This document shows, piece after piece, positions 1 through 6,384 of a DNA stretch of 8,432 nt. The notes under the pieces are model-generated. The model saw only the letters and a program-made list of their open reading frames with translations. It was not told the DNA's origin and ran no database searches. The stretch spans positions 1 to 8,432 of the forward strand of contig JABDIP010000180.1 in NCBI GenBank assembly GCA_013003675.1. Direction: 5' to 3'. Source of the DNA: Inquilinus sp. Its GTDB lineage: Bacteria > Pseudomonadota > Alphaproteobacteria > DSM-16000 > Inquilinaceae. Within the stretch, counting starts at the first letter, position 1. Each line of letters starts with the position of its first letter. Both the position numbers and the translations under genes were made by a program.

Positions 1-1201
1 TCACAGCGCCGCGGCTCTCGGGCCGCAGATTGCACACCGAGGCGGTGAATGCGGGGAAGGGGTGCAGCGCGTCACCCAGCTTGTCGGTTGACAGCGGCTG
101 GACGTGGTATTCCAGGTTCGGCGTCTCGACCGCCGGATCGCTGCGCGCAAAGGCGCCGAGCTGGCTGGGTGCCATGGTCAGCGGCCCGCGGCGGAACAGG
201 AAATACTCCGCCCCCATCAGCGCCCGGCCGATCCGGCTGTTGGCGCGACGGTTCAGCGTCTCCGCCCCGGTCACCTTGTAGACCAGCCGGACCTGCAGAT
301 GATCCTGCAGATTGCCGCCGACGCCGGAGAGTTCGTGCCGAACCGGAATGCCGTGCTCGCGCAGCAGCGTGCCGGGGCCGATGCCGGAGAGCTGGAGCAG
401 GTGCGGCGAGCCGACGGCGCCGGCGGCGAGGATCACCTCGCCGCGCGCCGCGACGCTCGTGCGACGCCCCTTGTGCTGGAGATCCAGCCCGGTCATTCGC
501 CGGCCGTCGAGGCGCAGCCCCAACACCTGGGCGCCGGTCAGCACGGTCAGATTGGGGCGACCCCGGGCCGGGCGCAGGAAGGCCTTGGCCGTGCTCCAGC
601 GCACTCCGTTCTTCTGGTTGACCTGGAAATAGCCGCAGCCGTGATTGTCACCGCGGTTGAAGTCCTCGACCGGCGGGATGCCGATTTCCGCCGCCGCGTC
701 GCGAAAGGCGTCGAGGATCGGCCAGGTGAGCGGCCCGCGCTCGACCCGCCACTCGCCATCCTGGCCGTGCATCTCGTCGACCAGGACGCGGTTGTCCTCC
801 GAACGCCTGAAATAGGGCAGCACATCCTCCCAGCCCCAGCCGGAGTTGCCGAGCTGGCGCCACTGGTCGTAGTCGCGCGCCTGGCCGCGCATGTAGATCA
901 TGCCGTTGATCGACGAGCAGCCGCCGAGCACCCGGCCGCGCGGATAGTTCAGCGCCCGTCCGTTCAGCCCCGCCTCCGGCTCGGTCGTGAAGCACCAGTC
1001 GGTGCGCGGATTGTTCATGGTGAACAGATAACCGACCGGGACGTGGATCCAGATGTAGTTATCCTTGCCGCCGGCCTCGAGCAGCAGCACCGAGACGTCC
1101 GGGTCGGCCGACAGCCGGTTGGCCAGCACGCAGCCGGCGCTGCCGGCGCCGACAATCACATAGTCGAAGCTGCCCAAGGGGGCCGCCATCGGTTCCGCCA
1201 T
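1..1201 (-). CDS. GMC-family FAD-dependent oxidoreductase, choline dehydrogenase-like (C-terminus outside window)
   Basis: This is a flavoprotein of the glucose-methanol-choline family, which oxidises alcohols to aldehydes or ketones with bound FAD; the substrate cannot be read from sequence. The 400 visible residues begin with the ADP-binding fold (YVIVGAGSAG, GxGxxG at residues 18-23) and an acidic strand end (LLLEAGG, about 39-45). The first GMC signature (PRGRVLGGCSSING) is at about 87-100 and the second (GAVGSPHLLQLSGIGP) at about 271-286. Family members are usually about 530 residues, so roughly the last quarter, with the catalytic His/Asn pair, lies beyond position 1. The ATG at 1201 is chosen because GGGAG stands about six bases upstream; an in-frame ATG at 1189 is the alternative. 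It is transcribed divergently from the TetR-type gene across a 220-bp gap, so that regulator may control it. The family call is near certain and the substrate unknown. Confidence 0.95.
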   Translation of the reverse strand, partial: MAEPMAAPLGSFDYVIVGAGSAGCVLANRLSADPDVSVLLLEAGGKDNYIWIHVPVGYLFTMNNPRTDWCFTTEPEAGLNGRALNYPRGRVLGGCSSINGMIYMRGQARDYDQWRQLGNSGWGWEDVLPYFRRSEDNRVLVDEMHGQDGEWRVERGPLTWPILDAFRDAAAEIGIPPVEDFNRGDNHGCGYFQVNQKNGVRWSTAKAFLRPARGRPNLTVLTGAQVLGLRLDGRRMTGLDLQHKGRRTSVAARGEVILAAGAVGSPHLLQLSGIGPGTLLREHGIPVRHELSGVGGNLQDHLQVRLVYKVTGAETLNRRANSRIGRALMGAEYFLFRRGPLTMAPSQLGAFARSDPAVETPNLEYHVQPLSTDKLGDALHPFPAFTASVCNLRPESRGAV

Positions 1202-1338
1202 GCCTCACTCCCGCCAGGGTCCGCCGGTGAACATGGAGGCTGCCGGGGCGGAAAGGCAAGTCGCTGGCCCGGACGAGTCGAACCAGCCGGGCGAACCGAG
1301 GCCGGATTGAAAAGTCCGGGCCGGGGCAATCTCCGGTT

Positions 1339-1367
1339 GACAGGGGTTTTCCCTGGGTTTGCCTGTC
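1339..1367. promoter_or_regulatory. Nested inverted repeats with a TTGACA box in the GMC/TetR divergent gap
   Basis: Two perfect inverted repeats overlap here: CAGGG-N5-CCCTG at 1341-1355, and GACAGG-N17-CCTGTC at 1339-1367. A plus-strand TTGACA, a perfect -35 hexamer, at 1337-1342 overlaps the left arms. No convincing -10 box stands at 17 bp. The position, 55-85 bp before the TetR-type start, suits an autoregulatory operator, but this is inference. The remaining gap sequence (1202-1336, 1368-1421) shows nothing else I can support. Confidence 0.35.
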
Positions 1368-1421
1368 CCGGCCGGGCGCCTATCCTGCCGGCGCGCGGCA
1401 CGGTGGAAAGCGGGTTCCCGT

Positions 1422-2003
1422 ATGGTTCGATATGCGACGTTCGATCGCGAGCAGGTCTTGGACAAGGCGATGGTCGTGTTCTGGCGCCAGGGATATTCTG
1501 CCAGTTCGATTCAGGACCTGGTCGACGCGACGGGGCTGAGCCGTTCCAGTCTCTACGCCGCCTTCGGTGACAAGCGCGGGCTGTTTCTGGCCGCAGTCGA
1601 CCGCTATGTCGAGACCTCCAGCCGCACGCGCGTGCAGGCGCTGCGGGTCGGCACCGATCCGCTGGCGTCGATTCGCCGGTTCTTCGACAATCTGGTTGCG
1701 TTCTCGGTCGGCGAGGGGCGGCGGCTGGGGTGCCTGCTGACCAATGAGGCGGTCGAACTGGCACCCAGCGACGCGGATCTCGAGCGCCGCTTTCGCGCCA
1801 ATCTGGCAGAGGTCGAGACCGCTTTCGCCGAGGCGCTGGGACGCGCGCAGCGCGCCGGCGAAATCGGGGCCGCCCGCGACCTTCGGGCGCTGGCGCGCAT
1901 GCTGACCAACTCCGTGCAGGGGATGCGGGTGATGGCCCGCGCCGGCGTCGAGGAACCGGTGCTTCGCGATATCGTGAACGAGACCCTGGCGGCGTTGCCG
2001 TAG
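1422..2003 (+). CDS. TetR/AcrR-family transcriptional regulator, ComR/NemR-like
   Basis: This is a 193-residue one-component DNA-binding repressor of usual family length. The N-terminal TetR helix-turn-helix spans about residues 8-55; its recognition region reads TGLSRSSLYAAFGDKRGLF, the form typical of the ComR, AcuR and NemR branch. The C-terminal ligand or dimer domain holds GCLLTNEAVELAP at about 103-115. Cys104 is the only Cys in the protein. I start it at ATG 1422 because the TetR domain begins directly after it (MVRYATFDREQ); the longer reading from 1359 adds an Arg-rich stretch unlike the family. A weak GAAAG lies about 12 bases upstream. It diverges from the GMC oxidoreductase and lies 182 bp ahead of the peroxiredoxin-like gene on the same strand, so either or both may be targets. 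The inducer is unknown; an electrophile or oxidant is possible by analogy with NemR. Confidence 0.93.
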   Translation: MVRYATFDREQVLDKAMVVFWRQGYSASSIQDLVDATGLSRSSLYAAFGDKRGLFLAAVDRYVETSSRTRVQALRVGTDPLASIRRFFDNLVAFSVGEGRRLGCLLTNEAVELAPSDADLERRFRANLAEVETAFAEALGRAQRAGEIGAARDLRALARMLTNSVQGMRVMARAGVEEPVLRDIVNETLAALP

Positions 2004-2048
2004 ATTAGGATCGGCCCAGGCCGCAACGACCTGAGCGTGGTTCCAGAC

Positions 2049-2076
2049 CCGAGTCATCAAGTTAGAGGCCGAGTCA
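2049..2076 (+). repeat. Short direct repeat CCGAGTCA, period 20 bp
   Basis: The octamer CCGAGTCA occurs at 2049-2056 and again at 2069-2076, exactly 20 bp (about two helical turns) apart, in the untranslated stretch after the TetR-type gene. It could be a tandem binding site on one face of the helix, or chance. No known motif is recognised. Confidence 0.25.
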
Positions 2077-2130
2077 CATTTTGCGTTGCTTCGGTGTGAA
2101 CCGGTCAGGCGCTAACGCGCCGTCGATAAA

Positions 2131-2144
2131 GGAACGTGCGTTCC
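2131..2144. promoter_or_regulatory. Perfect inverted repeat GGAACG-TG-CGTTCC, candidate TetR-type operator
   Basis: The six-base arms are perfectly inverted around two central bases, the compact symmetry typical of TetR-family operators. The site lies 41-54 bp before the peroxiredoxin-like start codon, where a promoter is expected. Two further perfect inverted repeats flank it: GGCGC-TAAC-GCGCC at 2108-2121 and CAATA-N7-TATTG at 2144-2160; the latter contains AT-rich sequence that could hold a -10 box. The neighbouring TetR-type regulator is the obvious candidate to bind it. The GAAC-N4-GTTC core also matches the LexA box of Gram-positive bacteria, but the alphaproteobacterial LexA box is a different, direct repeat. 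Confidence 0.5.
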
Positions 2145-2173
2145 AATATCGATGCTATTGCAACCCATTCCCC

Positions 2174-2178
2174 GGAGG
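2174..2178 (+). promoter_or_regulatory. Ribosome binding site GGAGG that fixes the peroxiredoxin-like start
   Basis: GGAGG stands seven bases before the ATG at 2186. This decides that start over the upstream in-frame ATG at 2081, which would place the whole promoter-like region inside the protein. Confidence 0.85.
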
Positions 2179-2185
2179 CATCCCG

Positions 2186-2752
2186 ATGAGCAGTATTTCC
2201 CCGCTTTTCCCCCGCCAGCCCGTGCCGGATCTGGCGGTCCCGACGCTCGGCGGCGGCCGCTGGTCGCTGGCCGAACAGACGCCGAAGAACTTCACCCTGA
2301 TCGTTTTCTATCGCGGCTTTCATTGTCCGATCTGCTCGACCTATATCGGCGATCTGGAGAAGAAATTGGACGATTTCGCCGAGCGCGGCGTCAACGTCGT
2401 CGCGATCTCCGGCGACGAAGAGGAGCGCGCCCGTTCGGCGAAGGAGAAATGGGGGCTGGACAGGCTGACCATCGGCTACGGGTTGGATCTGGCCGTTGCC
2501 CGGCAGTGGGGGCTCTACATCTCAAGCGGCCGCGGGAAGACCTCCACCGGCGTTGAGGAGCCGGCGCTGTTCGCCGAGCCTGGACTGTTCCTGGTGCGGC
2601 CCGACGGCACGCTCTATTTCGGCAGCGTGCAGACGATGCCGTTCGCCCGGCCGAATTTCCGCGAGGTGCTGGGCGCCCTCGACTTTGCCCTGAGGACCGA
2701 CTATCCGGCCCGCGGCGAGGTGGTCGACCACACCACCGCCAACGCTGCCTGA
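2186..2752 (+). CDS. Peroxiredoxin-like protein (AhpC/TSA, thioredoxin fold) with CxxC site
   Basis: This 188-residue protein has a thioredoxin-like fold of the AhpC/TSA superfamily and probably reduces peroxides or acts as a thiol-disulfide protein in the cytosol; no signal peptide is seen. After an N-terminal strand and loop (PVPDLAVPTLGGG, about 12-24), the active-site segment is FYRGFHCPICSTY at about 41-53, with Cys47 and Cys50. This RGxHCPxC form marks the peroxiredoxin-like branch close to PRX_like2, not the classical PxxxTxxC 2-Cys enzymes. A second core strand with VVAISGDEEE (about 71-80) follows, then the late segment GLFLVRPDGTLYFGSVQ (about 133-149). The ATG at 2186 has GGAGG seven bases upstream. 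It is probably its own transcription unit, with candidate operators upstream and a hairpin terminator downstream. The substrate is unknown. Confidence 0.9.
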   Translation: MSSISPLFPRQPVPDLAVPTLGGGRWSLAEQTPKNFTLIVFYRGFHCPICSTYIGDLEKKLDDFAERGVNVVAISGDEEERARSAKEKWGLDRLTIGYGLDLAVARQWGLYISSGRGKTSTGVEEPALFAEPGLFLVRPDGTLYFGSVQTMPFARPNFREVLGALDFALRTDYPARGEVVDHTTANAA

Positions 2753-2761
2753 GGCGCGCGG

Positions 2762-2790
2762 GGCGGCGGCGGGTACGACCCGACGCCGCC
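2762..2790. terminator. Strong GC hairpin between convergent genes, likely bidirectional terminator
   Basis: A 13-position stem with a single G/A mismatch closes over a three-base ACG loop: the left arm is 2762-2774 and the right arm 2778-2790. It sits in the 52-bp gap between the convergent stop codons of the peroxiredoxin-like and MFS genes, where a shared terminator is expected. A proper U-run is missing on both sides (ATTCCT follows on the plus strand), so efficiency as an intrinsic terminator is uncertain. Confidence 0.65.
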
Positions 2791-2804
2791 ATTCCTCGCC
2801 CGCA

Positions 2805-4034
2805 TCATCGCGCCGGGGCCAGCCGTGCCAGCGGGCGCTCGTTGATCGGCAGGTGGATGAGCGCGGCCGCGACGCCCAGAACCACCCCGGCCCACCACAC
2901 CGGATCGTAGGAGCCGTTGCGGTCGTAGAGATAGCCGCCGAGCCAGACGCCGAGGAAGCTGCCGAGCTGGTGGCTGAAGAAGACGATGCCGAACAGCGTC
3001 GCCATGTAGCGCACGCCGAAGACCTGGGCGACGATGCCGGTGGTCAGCGGCACCGTCGACAGCCACAGGATGCCCATCGCCCCGGCGAACAGGTAGATCG
3101 TCAGCTCGGTCTTCGGCGCCAGCAGCAGGGCGGAGATGCAGATCGCCCGGGCGAAGTAGATGAACGACAATCCGCCCTTCTTGCTCCAGCGCTGGCCGAC
3201 CGCGCCGGACAGGAACGAGCCGGCGATGTTGAACAGCCCGACCATCGCGATGGCATAGGCACCGACCTGCGCCCCGAGGCCGAGATCCTTCACATAGGCC
3301 GGGAAATGCACGGTGATGAAGGCGACGTGGAAGCCGCAGACGAAGAAGCCGACCGTCAGCAGCACATAGCCGCTGTGGCCGATCGCCTCGCGCAGCGCCG
3401 CACCGATGGTCTGTTCCGCCGCCGCCATGGTGCCGCCGCCTTTGTCGGCCGGCAGCAGGAAGGCGAGCGGCACGATCACCAGGACCGCCGCGGCGAGGCC
3501 CAGCAGGGTCGAATGCCAGCCATAGGCCGCGATGAAGCCCTGGCTGACCGGCGAGAACACCACCTGGCCGAACGATCCGGCGGCGGTGCCGAGGCCCAGC
3601 GCCAGCGACCGGCGCTGCGGGCCGACGACCTTGGCGATCGAGGCCAGCGCGATGGAAAAGGCGGTGAAGGCGACGCCGAGGCCGGTCAGCACGCCGCCGA
3701 ACATGTGCAGCGCCAGATTGCTCTCCGCGCCCGCCATGCCCCAGACGCCGGCACCGTAGATCAGTGCGCCCAACGCCAGCACGCGGGCCGGGCCGAAGCG
3801 GTCGGCGAGCGCCCCGGCGACCGGCACGCCGATGCCCCAGAGCAGGTTCTGGATCGCCATCGCCAGGGCGAAAGTCTCCCGATCCCAGCCGCGCGCCACG
3901 GTCATCGGCTCCAGAAACAGGCCGAATACCGAGCGCACGCCGAAACCGACCATGGCGATCACGCAGCCGGCGAGGATGATGGCCAGGGGCGTGCGCCAGA
4001 AGGCGACCGGAACGGCGGCGGGGGCGGTGGACAT
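2805..4034 (-). CDS. Major facilitator superfamily transporter, 12 membrane segments
   Basis: This 409-residue inner-membrane secondary transporter has the usual MFS length and about twelve hydrophobic segments in two halves. The loop between segments 2 and 3 carries the MFS signature GALADRFGPARV (about residues 74-85). The polar central loop, about 196-215, includes LPADKGGGTMAAAEQ. The overall style resembles MFS members that move monocarboxylates, including the oxalate/formate antiporter-like group, but the substrate cannot be assigned; an efflux role is also possible given the regulator next door. ATG 4034 has a weak AGGG about eight bases upstream. It diverges from a MarR-family gene across 65 bp containing a perfect palindrome, so MarR repression relieved by the transported compound is the simplest model. 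The long plus-strand frame over the same DNA is its shadow. Confidence 0.93.
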   Translation of the reverse strand: MSTAPAAVPVAFWRTPLAIILAGCVIAMVGFGVRSVFGLFLEPMTVARGWDRETFALAMAIQNLLWGIGVPVAGALADRFGPARVLALGALIYGAGVWGMAGAESNLALHMFGGVLTGLGVAFTAFSIALASIAKVVGPQRRSLALGLGTAAGSFGQVVFSPVSQGFIAAYGWHSTLLGLAAAVLVIVPLAFLLPADKGGGTMAAAEQTIGAALREAIGHSGYVLLTVGFFVCGFHVAFITVHFPAYVKDLGLGAQVGAYAIAMVGLFNIAGSFLSGAVGQRWSKKGGLSFIYFARAICISALLLAPKTELTIYLFAGAMGILWLSTVPLTTGIVAQVFGVRYMATLFGIVFFSHQLGSFLGVWLGGYLYDRNGSYDPVWWAGVVLGVAAALIHLPINERPLARLAPAR

Positions 4035-4069
4035 TGGCGCGGCCCTGGGCTAGAAGCGTCAGCAGATAC

Positions 4070-4081
4070 GTGTAGCTACAC
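4070..4081. promoter_or_regulatory. Perfect palindrome GTGTAGCTACAC, candidate MarR operator
   Basis: This 12-bp sequence is a perfect palindrome with no spacer, inside the 65-bp gap between the divergent MFS and MarR-family starts. It ends 18 bp before the MarR start and lies 36 bp from the MFS start, so a bound dimer could block both promoters. TACACT at 4077-4082, inside the right half, could serve as a weak -10 box for the MarR gene, but I see no good -35 partner. Confidence 0.6.
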
Positions 4082-4099
4082 TGGTTCAGGGGCCTGCCC

Positions 4100-4576
4100 A
4101 TGTCAATCGCGGGAATGTCCGGCGACAATTCGGGCAGCGGCCAAGGTGGGCCGCCGCCGGCGCCGCCTGAAGGGCCCTGCACCTGCGCCCAGGTACGCCG
4201 CGCCGCCCGGGGGTTGACCCGCGACTACGACCGAGCGCTGAAGCCGGCCGGACTGAAGCTCACCCAATACTCGGTGCTGGCCAATCTGGTGCGCGCCGGT
4301 GGCCTCACGATCACAGAGCTCGCCGAGCGGCTGGCAATGGATCGCACCACGCTGACCCGGAACCTGCGCCCGCTCGAACGGCAGGGCTGGATCGCCCTGG
4401 CCGCCGGCCCCGACCGCCGCTGCCGCAAGGTGATGGCGACTGCTAAGGGCCGTCGTCGCTATGAGGCGGCGTTGCCGCTGTGGCGCGAGGCGGAAAGGGC
4501 ATTCCGAAGCCGGATGGGGGAGCAGGAGGCCGCCGCGCTGCACCGGCTGCTCGGCGAGGCGCTGGCGCGGCCGTGA
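4100..4576 (+). CDS. MarR-family winged helix-turn-helix regulator with N-terminal CxC
   Basis: This 158-residue dimeric DNA-binding regulator is slightly longer than usual because of a Gly/Pro-rich N-terminal tail of about 25 residues. The dimerisation helix (RRAARGLTRDYDRAL) is at about 33-47. The winged helix covers about 54-115, with the recognition helix DRTTLTRNLRPLERQGW at 81-97 and the wing PDRRCRKV at about 104-111. Cys27 and Cys29 form a CxC just before the first helix. Cys29 aligns without gaps to the reactive Cys15 of Bacillus OhrR, and Tyr43 to its Tyr29, while OhrR Tyr40 is Leu54 here. AGGGG seven bases upstream supports ATG 4100; ATG 4115 is an alternative. It most likely represses itself and the divergent MFS gene. 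The ligand is unknown, and thiol sensing is only a suggestion. Confidence 0.92.
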   Translation: MSIAGMSGDNSGSGQGGPPPAPPEGPCTCAQVRRAARGLTRDYDRALKPAGLKLTQYSVLANLVRAGGLTITELAERLAMDRTTLTRNLRPLERQGWIALAAGPDRRCRKVMATAKGRRRYEAALPLWREAERAFRSRMGEQEAAALHRLLGEALARP

Positions 4577-4610
4577 AGCGTCGCCTGTCGCGTCGCCGGG
4601 GCACTACCTT

Positions 4611-5786
4611 CTAGTCGGCGCGATCCTCGTTCCGGCCAGCCCGAGTCAAGGCCCATTGGGTCATCAGCGGCCCGACCAGTTCGAACACGATGGTGGTGCC
4701 GATGGCGGTCGCCAGGATCTCGGCGCGCATCGCCGGAAAAGCGGTGGCCGCGACCAGCGCCATGCCGAGCGAGACACCGGCCTGGGGCATCAGGGCGACG
4801 CCGATCCAGCGCCGCTGCCGGGGTGCCAAGCCGGTTGCCGCCCCACCGAGCCAGCCGCCGATGATGCGGCCCGCCGCGCGCAGCACCAGATAGGCGCCGC
4901 CGATGGCACCGATCTTCGGCAGGGCGGCGAGGTCGACCGAGGCGCCCGCGAGCACGAAGAACAAGACCAGGAACGGCCATTCGACATTCTCGATCTCGTG
5001 GAACGGCCGGGTGTGGTGGCGGGCGAGGTTGGCGACGATGAGGCCAGCGACCATGCCGGCGAGCAGGAACGAGGCATCGATCGCCAGCGCCAGGCCGCCG
5101 CACAGGAAGACGACGCCGAGCGCCTCGATCTGGGTCGGTTCGCCGGGCTGCAGCCGGCCGGTCAGATAGGCGGCCGGCAGCCCCACGGCGAGGCCGACCA
5201 GGAGCGCCCCACCGATCTCCCATGCGCCGATCTGAAGGGCGGCGGCCGGGCTCTGTCCCAGCAGCGCCTGTCCGGCGGCCAGCAGCAGGCTGAAGACGAT
5301 CAGGCCCCAGGCGTCGTCGATCGCCACCACGCCGAGCAGCAGACGGGCGAATGGCCCGGTGACGCGGCTGCGGTGGACAACGTCCTGGGTCGCCGCCGGG
5401 GCGGTTGCCGTCGAGATACCGGCCAGCACCAGGCAGAGGATCGGCTCGAACCCCAGCAGCCACAGTCCGCCGCCGACCAGAACCGCGGTGACGAGGACGG
5501 CGCCGGTCGACACGCCGAGGATGTGCAGGCCGTCCTCGGCCAGGACCTGGCGCGTCAATCGACCGCCGAGCAGGAAGGCGACCATCACCAGGGCGATGAT
5601 GGCGAACAGCGGATACCAGCCGTTGAAGGCAATCGGCAGCACATCGAAGCCGGAAGGGCCGGCCGCCATGCCGACCAGCACCAGCAGCGTCACCCGGGGC
5701 AGCCGTGTCCGCTCTCCCAGCACGTCGACGACGAGCGCCATCAGCAGCAGGGCACCGACGGTCAGCAGGACGAGGTAGTCGGGCAT
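4611..5786 (-). CDS. Cation:proton antiporter, CPA2 type (Na+/H+ exchanger family)
   Basis: This 391-residue inner-membrane antiporter exchanges Na+ or K+ for protons, with about 11-13 hydrophobic segments, close to the usual length of the transport domain without a C-terminal TrkA-type regulatory domain. Diagnostic parts are AGISTATAPAATQDVV at about 122-137, the unwound helix region, and VVAIDDAWGLIVF at about 153-165. The adjacent Asp157-Asp158 pair is the ion-binding site typical of electrogenic CPA2 members. Late segments FFVLAGASVDL and LMPQAGVSLGMAL are also family-typical. It is the last gene of a likely three-gene unit: it starts 15 bp after the stop of the upstream cytochrome gene, and a small hairpin occupies that gap. 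No clear ribosome binding site is visible, so coupled translation is likely. It ends 34 bp from the convergent MarR stop, with no good terminator seen. Ion specificity is not readable. Confidence 0.93.
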   Translation of the reverse strand: MPDYLVLLTVGALLLMALVVDVLGERTRLPRVTLLVLVGMAAGPSGFDVLPIAFNGWYPLFAIIALVMVAFLLGGRLTRQVLAEDGLHILGVSTGAVLVTAVLVGGGLWLLGFEPILCLVLAGISTATAPAATQDVVHRSRVTGPFARLLLGVVAIDDAWGLIVFSLLLAAGQALLGQSPAAALQIGAWEIGGALLVGLAVGLPAAYLTGRLQPGEPTQIEALGVVFLCGGLALAIDASFLLAGMVAGLIVANLARHHTRPFHEIENVEWPFLVLFFVLAGASVDLAALPKIGAIGGAYLVLRAAGRIIGGWLGGAATGLAPRQRRWIGVALMPQAGVSLGMALVAATAFPAMRAEILATAIGTTIVFELVGPLMTQWALTRAGRNEDRAD

Positions 5787-5788
5787 TT

Positions 5789-5802
5789 GGCGGGTGGCCG
5801 CC
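5789..5802 (-). other. Small hairpin between cytochrome stop and antiporter start
   Basis: GGCGG-GTGG-CCGCC forms a perfect five-pair stem that fills the 15-bp gap and overlaps the cytochrome stop codon, ending two bases before the antiporter start. It covers the place where the antiporter ribosome binding site would be. It could tune or couple translation of the antiporter; it has no U-run, so it is not an obvious terminator. Confidence 0.35.
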
Positions 5803-6377
5803 TATTGCAGGATCAGGTCGCGGTAGCGATCGGGGATCTGATCCGTGGTCAGCTCTCGCTGCTCGGCCTCGTCATGGGCGAAGGCGATCAGGTCGGCGAG
5901 TTCCTGTCCGTTCAGTTCGACCGCCGCGCCCAAGAGGTCGTCCTGCATCTGCGCCATGGCCGCCGCGCCGCGCAACATGCGCGCGGCGAACTCGAAGGCG
6001 TTCATCGGCGCGGGCATCTCGGCGGCGTCGAGCGACGGACCAACCGCGCCGCCGATACCGTTGACCGAGTGGCAGGCCACACACCCCTTGGCGAGGAACG
6101 TTTCGCGCCCGCGTTCGCTGTCCATCGGCGGCAAGGCGAGGCCGATATCCATCATCAGCGTCATCACGCGCTGCATGTCCTCGGCCGAGACCGCCTCCAT
6201 CGCCTCGAAATCGTGGTCGTGCTGGTGTCCGGCGTGAGTTCGCCTCATCTGCTCCAGCATCTCCTGCTCCGCTCCGGGCGCGTGGTCGTGCCCCTCATCG
6301 GACAGCGCCGGCGCCGGGAGAGCGGCGATGGCGACGAAGAGGCCAAGCGCCGACAGCGGCAAGCGGTATTCATTCAC
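5802..6377 (-). CDS. Periplasmic c-type cytochrome with His/Met-rich N-terminal region
   Basis: This 191-residue exported monohaem cytochrome c carries electrons in the periplasm. An N-terminal signal peptide (hydrophobic about 6-20, ending PAPALS near residue 26) is followed by a His-rich stretch with His30, 32, 48, 51, 53 and 55. A Met-rich helix follows, with Met68, 72, 75, 76 and 85. The haem site is CVACH at 99-103. The axial Met is probably Met141 or Met144 in AAAMAQMQ. The C-terminal helix (LADLIAFAHDE, about 160-170) is typical of class I cytochromes. Translation starts at GTG 6377, not at the nearby out-of-frame ATG at 6373, because a strong AAGGAGGG lies seven bases upstream. It lies 42 bp after the other cytochrome gene and 15 bp before the antiporter. 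Its partner is unknown; the His/Met-rich part suggests copper or another metal. Confidence 0.92.
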   Translation of the reverse strand: MNEYRLPLSALGLFVAIAALPAPALSDEGHDHAPGAEQEMLEQMRRTHAGHQHDHDFEAMEAVSAEDMQRVMTLMMDIGLALPPMDSERGRETFLAKGCVACHSVNGIGGAVGPSLDAAEMPAPMNAFEFAARMLRGAAAMAQMQDDLLGAAVELNGQELADLIAFAHDEAEQRELTTDQIPDRYRDLILQ

Positions 6378-6384
6378 GTCTTGT

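Noticed and set aside
104..1570. 488-codon open frame on the plus strand
   Set aside because: It is antisense to the GMC oxidoreductase and runs on into the TetR gene in another frame; both real genes have strong family signatures.
1380..2060. 226-codon minus-strand frame opposite the TetR gene
   Set aside because: No domain is recognisable and the plus-strand frame carries a clear TetR helix-turn-helix.
2131..2144. Reading GAAC-N4-GTTC as an SOS (LexA) box
   Set aside because: That pattern is the Gram-positive LexA site; the alphaproteobacterial LexA box is the direct repeat GTTC-N7-GTTC, and the downstream gene is not an SOS gene.
2701..4182. 493-codon minus-strand frame over the MFS gene
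   Set aside because: It is an Arg/Gly/Pro-rich frame-shifted reading of the same DNA with no membrane segments; the 2805-4034 frame gives the transporter.
2853..4217. 454-codon open frame on the plus strand
   Set aside because: It is antisense to the MFS transporter, which has clear family motifs; the frame is Arg/Asp/Gln/Gly-rich with no recognisable fold.
4578..4597. Direct repeat GCGTCGCC at 12-bp spacing between the MarR and antiporter genes
   Set aside because: Short, GC-rich and without symmetry or U-run; not distinguishable from chance, and not a terminator.
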